From Fibrobacter sp. (GTDB lineage Bacteria; Fibrobacterota; Fibrobacteria; Fibrobacterales; Fibrobacteraceae), in contig JAGCPF010000028.1 in assembly GCA_017642335.1 (NCBI GenBank), positions 1 to 45,271 on the forward strand: DNA of 45,271 nt, written 5' to 3'. Each line of letters opens with the position of its first letter. Position 1 is the stretch's first letter. Below the pieces are notes generated by a model. That model was not told the origin of the DNA. It saw nothing but the letters and a program-made list of their open reading frames with translations, and searched no databases. A program made the position numbers and the translations under genes. Of this stretch, positions 40,570 through 45,271 are shown piece after piece.

Positions 40570-42540
40570 TTAGTCGTCGTTCTTTACGCATCGAACAGAG
40601 TTATGCCTATGCCGGGAACTGTTGTCGTAACTTCCAATGCCCGTAAAGCTCGCGCTCATGGTAATTTCAGTGTGTAAATGGTATCTTGGCGTGGCGGCAA
40701 AATACGCCTCAGATCCCCAATCATCAAAAGCCCATCCCATGTTCAAGGAATTAAAATATATGCCACAGGGCAATGCCGAAAAGCCTACCGGATCCTTGTC
40801 CGGGACCGTCTTGCCCCAGCCCTGCCTAGACCTCAGCATATCAGCTGTCTTATCCGTGCCACTGTTATAGTATTCCGTAATGATATGCTCAAATTCATCC
40901 ATACTGGGGATATGCCAACCGTCGGGACAAATGCCCTGGTGCGGGTCTACAATCATCGCCTTCGCCGTAACGGAATCCATGGATTCGTTGAGGTTCATGA
41001 CGGCAGCCCAGTCGTACAGCCTTCCGCACACATCGCAGTGCGCTTCCTTCTTGCTATGGCAGATGTGGCCTCCGCTCAGGTTGGCCATAAGCGTACTGTC
41101 CTCGTCGGCCTTGTTCTTGTAACCCTTGAAGTTCAGGTTCTGTGCCATCCATACCTTGTTCCCTATTTTCACAGTCGCGTATGTCTGCCCATCACGCGGG
41201 TCGGTCATAGTCCCGTAATCGATATCCGGATTGAGCCGGAACTTTACAGGGACATCGACCGACCAAGGGCGAGCCTCGATCCACTTGCCCTTCCCATTGC
41301 AATAGTATTCATACTTAGAGGCACCAATAACCGTCTTTTCCGTATTCCCACAGGCAGGGAAATCCAGCTTGTACATGTCCCTTTCCATAACGGTAGAACG
41401 GTCCCAGTCCTTTCCATCGCATGTATAGAAACCACCCGCGGAAGTATCGGACGCGACCCTGAAGACATCCCCTGCACGGTCCGAAGTACAGGCGCCACGC
41501 CCGCTAACCTTATCGAAGAACTTGATCAGGTTTACCCTTATGGGGCCACGGTTCACGTGCCTGGCATAGACGTCCCCCAAGCAACCCAAATAGTTGCAGT
41601 TGTAGAATGAACTGGCCAGGTCGGCAGCGAGTTCATCACCCAGGACAAGCGTCCCCTCTACTACAAATGCATCCGACCAGAAATCATCCCGCAACGAATC
41701 TCCCAGCCAAGTGATGGTTTCCATCGTTGCAATTGTTGCCGCCCAGTATCCACCTTCTGTCTCATCTTTCAGCACATCAATCTTTTCCAGGTCATGGAAT
41801 TCCGCTTCGGCATAGAAGGCCTTCTGCAGTTCGCCTTCCGCCTGCGCCTTGGCTTCGGCAAACGACAGGTCCCTTTCACCTACTAGGTACTTTATCCTCT
41901 TGTAGATAAAGTTCATCGCCGAATTCACATACAGGGAATCCACCCCCTTCAGGTTGACAACCGCATACTCATCTTCGTAGTTCCTTATCGTACCATTCGT
42001 GGTATTATTTACCGAAACGTGTATCTCGGCGTACTCGATGTCCTCGGGGAGGCCCCGGACACTGAACCGGTAATCCGTAGAGTCAATCTTGCCCTCGTAC
42101 GAGACCGTGGAGTCCACATATTCCATTTTGCTTGTCAGTGCACGAACCTCGATGGAAGGCATCACTACATGCCCATCAAAGCCCTGGTACACGCCCGTAA
42201 TCGCCTTCCCGGGAATGTCCTCGTAAGCGAAAGAAGAGGAGCTTGCCAGCGAAGAACTGGAGGATTTCACGGAAGAGGAACTGCGAACACTCGAAGAACT
42301 GGACGAGCGGCCGGACGAAGAACTGGACGATATCCCTTTGCTACTGGAACTGGAGTTCTTCTTGCTGGAACTGGCACCATCCTTGGAATCGTCGGAACCC
42401 TCGTCGCCGTCGGAATCGCCCGAACCATCATCCAGGGAGGAATCGCTACCGCGGGCAACAATGTCACCGTCGGCCCCGCAGGAGGTGACGACAAGCGCGA
42501 AAGCCATCACCAGAAAAAAAAGAAATTTTTGTGCCCACAT
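40570..42540 (-). CDS. FISUMP lipoprotein with poly-serine linker
   Basis: The 656-residue product starts MWAQKFLFFLVMAFALVVTS with the lipid cysteine at 21. The frame is open to 42594, but ATG 42540 gives a proper lipoprotein signal and has AGAG upstream. Next come an acidic stretch and about 50 residues made mainly of serine (SSSSSSGRSSSSSSVRSSSS). A middle region of about 280 residues (AMNFIYKRIKYLVGERDLSF, LVLGDELAADLASSFYNCNY) is not recognised. The C-terminal 190 residues are a FISUMP domain (YATVKIGNKVWMAQNLNFKG, GICPDGWHIPSMDEFEHII, HNSVRCVKNDD). The same acidic-plus-serine start is found in the next gene, so the two arose by duplication of the N-terminal part. Confidence 0.88.
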   Translation of the reverse strand: MWAQKFLFFLVMAFALVVTSCGADGDIVARGSDSSLDDGSGDSDGDEGSDDSKDGASSSKKNSSSSSKGISSSSSSGRSSSSSSVRSSSSVKSSSSSLASSSSFAYEDIPGKAITGVYQGFDGHVVMPSIEVRALTSKMEYVDSTVSYEGKIDSTDYRFSVRGLPEDIEYAEIHVSVNNTTNGTIRNYEDEYAVVNLKGVDSLYVNSAMNFIYKRIKYLVGERDLSFAEAKAQAEGELQKAFYAEAEFHDLEKIDVLKDETEGGYWAATIATMETITWLGDSLRDDFWSDAFVVEGTLVLGDELAADLASSFYNCNYLGCLGDVYARHVNRGPIRVNLIKFFDKVSGRGACTSDRAGDVFRVASDTSAGGFYTCDGKDWDRSTVMERDMYKLDFPACGNTEKTVIGASKYEYYCNGKGKWIEARPWSVDVPVKFRLNPDIDYGTMTDPRDGQTYATVKIGNKVWMAQNLNFKGYKNKADEDSTLMANLSGGHICHSKKEAHCDVCGRLYDWAAVMNLNESMDSVTAKAMIVDPHQGICPDGWHIPSMDEFEHIITEYYNSGTDKTADMLRSRQGWGKTVPDKDPVGFSALPCGIYFNSLNMGWAFDDWGSEAYFAATPRYHLHTEITMSASFTGIGSYDNSSRHRHNSVRCVKNDD

Positions 42541-42701
42541 ATAAACTCTAAGCCTCAACAAGAAGCCTGCAACAGGTTTCCCGTTTTTTCCCATGGCAAA
42601 TTAGTTTTTTCTGCAACGGACATCAAGCCTTGCAGGCATCCAAATAACAAAAACGACCATTCCAAAGCCAGGGCCGATAGAGAGTTTCCTCCAGCAATTA
42701 G

Positions 42702-42707
42702 TATCTT
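42702..42707 (+). promoter_or_regulatory. Probable -10 box of the flavodoxin-like lipoprotein
   Basis: TATCTT in the context TTAGTATCTTTTAAAC lies 25 bases before the ATG at 42733. Confidence 0.45.
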
Positions 42708-42732
42708 TTAAACGTATTTCAAGGAGATTACT

Positions 42733-43623
42733 ATGTCCCGTAGCCTCAAGCAAATCCTTTCCGTCACGGCACTACTGGCTAGCGCCACAATGATTTCTAC
42801 CCTGTGCGCCTGTGGCGGGCAGGATCAGACCAAACAGACCGAAACCGCAGCCGCCCCGCAGCAGACAAAATCGGTCATTGTCTACTTCTCGCAGACGGGA
42901 ACGACAAAGAAACTGGCGGGAGCCTTGAAACAGGCCGTAAACGCCGACGAAATCGAGCTCAAGCTGGTGAACGCCTACCCCTCAACCTACGATAGCACGA
43001 TTGCCATGGTGGGTGCACAGCGAGAAAGCAAGCAGTGGCCGGAACTTTCCAATGCCAAGCTCGATCTCGCCAAGTACGACACGGTCTATCTGGGCTACCC
43101 CATCATGTTCGGAAGTTTCGCCCCGCCGATCTACACGTTCCTCGATTCAAACGACCTTTCCGGAAAAGTCGTCGTGCCGTTCTGCACCTACGGAAGCGGC
43201 GGCCGCAAGGCTAGTGCTGGCGAACTCAAGGAACTGGAGCCGAACGCGAACGTGACTCTCGCAATGGGCGTATCGAACAAGAGAATGACCAAAGACGAAG
43301 GCGATTCCATCGCGAAGGCCGAAGTCGAGACATTCCTCGCAAACCTCGCCGCCGGCAAAACCGACGAAATGCTCATGGGCGGATTCTCGGAACAGCGTCC
43401 GCTCACGGCGGAAGATTCCGCGGTATTCGACGCAGCAACCAAGGATTACGGCTACCTGCAACTGAAACCGCTCAGCGTCTCGACGCAAGTGGTCGCAGGC
43501 ACGAACTACCTTTTCCTGTGCACGATGAGCGGATTCAACCGTCCGCCCACCGAAACGATGGTAAAAATATTCAAGCCGCTCCCGGGTAGGGGTGAGCCTG
43601 AACTCATCGTCGTGGAAAAGTAA
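42733..43623 (+). CDS. Flavodoxin-domain lipoprotein
   Basis: The 296-residue product has a lipoprotein-type signal, LSVTALLASATMISTLCACG, with the modified cysteine at about 27 or 25. A short linker leads into a flavodoxin-like domain: SVIVYFSQTGTTKKLAGALK holds the FMN-phosphate loop, then YDTVYLGYPIMFGSFAPPIY and KVVVPFCTYGSGG. The last 80 residues (AVFDAATKDYGYLQLKPLSV and on) look like a small added domain. AAGGAG lies 6 bases before the ATG. Flavodoxins are usually cytoplasmic; an exported, lipid-anchored one suggests electron transfer or a quinone/flavin reaction at the periplasmic face. Partners are not visible. Confidence 0.82.
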   Translation: MSRSLKQILSVTALLASATMISTLCACGGQDQTKQTETAAAPQQTKSVIVYFSQTGTTKKLAGALKQAVNADEIELKLVNAYPSTYDSTIAMVGAQRESKQWPELSNAKLDLAKYDTVYLGYPIMFGSFAPPIYTFLDSNDLSGKVVVPFCTYGSGGRKASAGELKELEPNANVTLAMGVSNKRMTKDEGDSIAKAEVETFLANLAAGKTDEMLMGGFSEQRPLTAEDSAVFDAATKDYGYLQLKPLSVSTQVVAGTNYLFLCTMSGFNRPPTETMVKIFKPLPGRGEPELIVVEK

Positions 43624-43649
43624 TTTTCAAAGACAAATTAAATACGGAC

Positions 43650-44696
43650 TTATAGCGGGTTCTTGTCGCTCTTGTACCACTTCATGAACTCGGCTATGCC
43701 GTCGTGCAGGCTCCAGTGGGGCTTGTATCCGCATTCCGCCTCGAGTTTCGTGGTATCGGCATTCGTCTGGTACACATCGCCCGGCTGCATCGGCAAGAAT
43801 TCCTTCTTGGCAGGTTCTCCGTAGGCAGCCTCGATTTCGGCGATAAAGTCCATGAGCTTGACCGGATGGCTGCACCCGATATTGTACACCTTGTAGGGGA
43901 CACCGTTCGGGCATTCTTCCGCCACGGGCATATGATCGAGCGCATGGACGCTGCCTTCGGCAATGTCGTCGATGTAGGTAAAGTCGCGAATCATGTCGCC
44001 GTTGTTGAACACCTTGATGGACTCACCCTTCGAAATCGCACGGGCAAACAGCATGGGGCTCATGTCGGGCCTCCCCCACGGGCCATACACCGTAAAATAG
44101 CGCAAGCCGGTCATCGGGATGCCGTAAAGCTTGGCGTAGGAATGTGCCATCAGCTCGTTGCTCTTCTTGCTTGCCGCATAGAGGCTCACCGGATTGTCGA
44201 CCTTGTCGTCTTCGCTATAAGGGACCTTGCTGTTGAGGCCATAGACGGAACTGGACGACGCGTAGAGCAAGTGCTTCACCTGGTTATGGCGGCACGCTTC
44301 CAAAATGTTCAGGAAACCCACCATATTGCTCTGCATGTAGGCGTAGGGATTCGTGATGGAATAGCGCACGCCCGCCTGTGCAGCGAGGTTCACGACCTTG
44401 TCAAATTTTTCTTGGGCAAACAAATGGTCCAGGGAATCCTTGTCGACAAGGTCCATACGAACAAAACGGGCACCGGGGAGCACGGAACTTTCGAGCATGC
44501 GACCAAAGGGAAGTTCGGTCAAAGGCATTCCCTTCTCATCGCGGAATCCGTTTTCCCAAAGCCGTCCATACTTGAGGCGAACATCGTAATAGTCGTTGAT
44601 GTTGTCGAGCCCGACCACTTCGTCACCGCGCTTAGCAAGCATCGTCAAAATTTTCGAGGCAATAAATCCGGCAGCACCAGTTACAAGAATCTTCAT
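43650..44696 (-). CDS. NAD-dependent epimerase, UDP-glucuronate 4-epimerase-like
   Basis: The 348-residue protein is an extended short-chain dehydrogenase. It begins MKILVTGAAGFIASKILTML; the third glycine of the usual GxxGxxG is alanine here. GLDNINDYYDVRLKYGRL is typical of the UDP-glucuronate 4-epimerase (LpsL/CapI) group. YASSSSVYGLN and YAASKKSNELMAHSYAKLYG give the catalytic serine and the YxxxK pair. MTGLRYFTVYGPWGRPDMSP follows. The likely reaction makes UDP-galacturonate for a surface polysaccharide. ATG 44696 has AAGGA upstream; the frame is open 35 codons further without family similarity. It converges on the flavodoxin gene with a 26-base gap. Confidence 0.9.
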   Translation of the reverse strand: MKILVTGAAGFIASKILTMLAKRGDEVVGLDNINDYYDVRLKYGRLWENGFRDEKGMPLTELPFGRMLESSVLPGARFVRMDLVDKDSLDHLFAQEKFDKVVNLAAQAGVRYSITNPYAYMQSNMVGFLNILEACRHNQVKHLLYASSSSVYGLNSKVPYSEDDKVDNPVSLYAASKKSNELMAHSYAKLYGIPMTGLRYFTVYGPWGRPDMSPMLFARAISKGESIKVFNNGDMIRDFTYIDDIAEGSVHALDHMPVAEECPNGVPYKVYNIGCSHPVKLMDFIAEIEAAYGEPAKKEFLPMQPGDVYQTNADTTKLEAECGYKPHWSLHDGIAEFMKWYKSDKNPL

Positions 44697-44780
44697 TTTA
44701 AGCTGAATCCTTCTTTTCCCGAAATTTAGAATTTTTTCTCCCGTACCTCCACATAGCGGGGAAAAATGGATAAAATAACA

Positions 44781-44820
44781 GACAAAAAAAATCCCCGCCA
44801 CCTTTGCGGTAGCGAGGATC
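44781..44820 (-). terminator. Intrinsic terminator downstream of pckG
   Basis: On the minus strand ATCCTCGCTACC and GGTGGCGGGGAT pair fully when G-U pairs are allowed. The loop is GCAAA and a run of eight T follows. Confidence 0.85.
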
Positions 44821-44845
44821 TTGAAACCCTAAAGGATTAAGCCTG

Positions 44846-44899
44846 GCGTCCTTACGGACGCAGTCTTAACGGCTCAGTCATGGACAAGCAAGCTTGTCC
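44846..44899. other. Two further strong hairpins in the pckG 3' region
   Basis: GCGTCC-TTAC-GGACGC is at 44846-44861 and GGACAAGC-AA-GCTTGTCC at 44882-44899. Both lie between the pckG stop and its terminator and have no T-run. They would form tight RNA stems in the 3' untranslated region and may slow RNA decay. Confidence 0.7.
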
Positions 44900-44914
44900 G
44901 CGACATTCGCCTTA

Positions 44915-45271
44915 TTAAGCCTTGTTGAGGCGATCCTGGATCATGTCGATGATTTCGGAGAGTTCCTTCGGGAGGTGAGCGCCGAACTTCGGATAGTGGT
45001 TTTCCTTAACGTCGGCGAGTTCCTTCTTCCAGCCTTCCACGTCAACCTTCGTGATTTCCGGGAGAGTTTCCTTGTAGTAGTCGGCGAGGCCTTCAGTATT
45101 GATGGCGCCGTCCTTCGGCATGTAACCGATCGGAGTTTCCTTGGCGTTATCGACACCGTTGCAGCGGTCGAAGATCCAAGCGAGCACGCGGCTGTTGTCG
45201 CCGTAACCCGGCCACATGAAGCCACCCGGGAGCTTCTCGTTGTTGGCATCCTTGCGGAACCAGTTCACGTA
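44915..45271 (-). CDS. pckG: Phosphoenolpyruvate carboxykinase (GTP), C-terminal end
   Basis: GTP-dependent PEPCK interconverts oxaloacetate and phosphoenolpyruvate. In rumen-type fermenters it works mainly to fix CO2 toward succinate. The visible 118 residues begin YVNWFRKDANNEKLPGGFMW, continue PGYGDNSRVLAWIFDRCNGV and KETPIGYMPKDGAINTEGLA, and end with a helical tail. They match the C-terminal part of the GTP enzyme, where WFRKD, WPGYG-N-RVL and the R-C segment contribute to nucleotide binding. The 5' part, including the P-loop, lies outside the right edge, so the start is not seen. The 3' region holds three consecutive hairpins. Confidence 0.93.
   Translation of the reverse strand, partial: YVNWFRKDANNEKLPGGFMWPGYGDNSRVLAWIFDRCNGVDNAKETPIGYMPKDGAINTEGLADYYKETLPEITKVDVEGWKKELADVKENHYPKFGAHLPKELSEIIDMIQDRLNKA

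Overview
The window comes from a Fibrobacter-type genome (phylum Fibrobacterota). Four lipoproteins carry the 'Fibrobacter succinogenes major paralogous' (FISUMP) domain, several lipoproteins have poly-serine linkers after the lipobox, and many promoters share a TAnnTT -10 box. The species cannot be fixed from the sequence alone. No tRNA, rRNA, CRISPR array, transposase or reverse transcriptase was seen.

Layout. 1-0.94 kb: rpsO and the 5' part of pnp (minus strand). 1.1-2.9 kb: a membrane protein and a histidine-phosphatase-like lipoprotein (plus). 3-5.3 kb: coaD, a rhomboid protease and a PfkB-family kinase (minus, tightly coupled). 5.5-12 kb: pcrA, then gatC, kdsB, a ComEA-like protein, PilM-like and PilN-like proteins and rsmD (minus). 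12.5-15.4 kb: thiL and a PilB-type ATPase, overlapping by 4 bases. 15.5-16.9 kb: a small receiver-like protein overlapping a TIM-barrel/glycosidase-like gene.

17-25.5 kb is an accessory block in a symmetrical order: two paralogous outer-membrane barrel proteins, two giant unrecognised paralogous proteins (774 and 813 aa, no signal peptide), then two more barrel proteins of the same family. 25.5-29.8 kb holds two near-identical collagen-stalk FISUMP lipoproteins on the minus strand. Between them is a YafQ-type toxin-antitoxin pair, and beyond the second are HigA and an internally deleted HigB.

The strongest signal in the window lies in those two lipoproteins. Their genes are almost identical in the scaffold next to a 153-bp C-terminal block in which 22 of 51 codons change the amino acid and only one changes silently. 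Nineteen of the 22 changes keep the third base (C or T), which is the pattern expected from adenine mutagenesis of AAC/AAT template codons by a diversity-generating retroelement. No such element is in the window, so a trans-acting one would be needed.

29.8-31.4 kb: efp and its modification enzyme epmB, divergent around a palindromic -10 element. 31.5-37.8 kb: an operon with an MglA-type GTPase, a roadblock protein, a DUF2914-like protein, a 956-aa outer-membrane protein and an Omp85-like protein. 38-42.5 kb: two more FISUMP lipoproteins, one with four units in a row. 42.7-45.3 kb: a flavodoxin-like lipoprotein, a UDP-glucuronate 4-epimerase-like enzyme and the 3' end of GTP-dependent PEP carboxykinase.

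Several gaps (near 1.08, 5.4, 12.3 and 31.45 kb) are built from the same short phrases and from small hairpins whose stem sequence differs between copies while the flanks stay the same.
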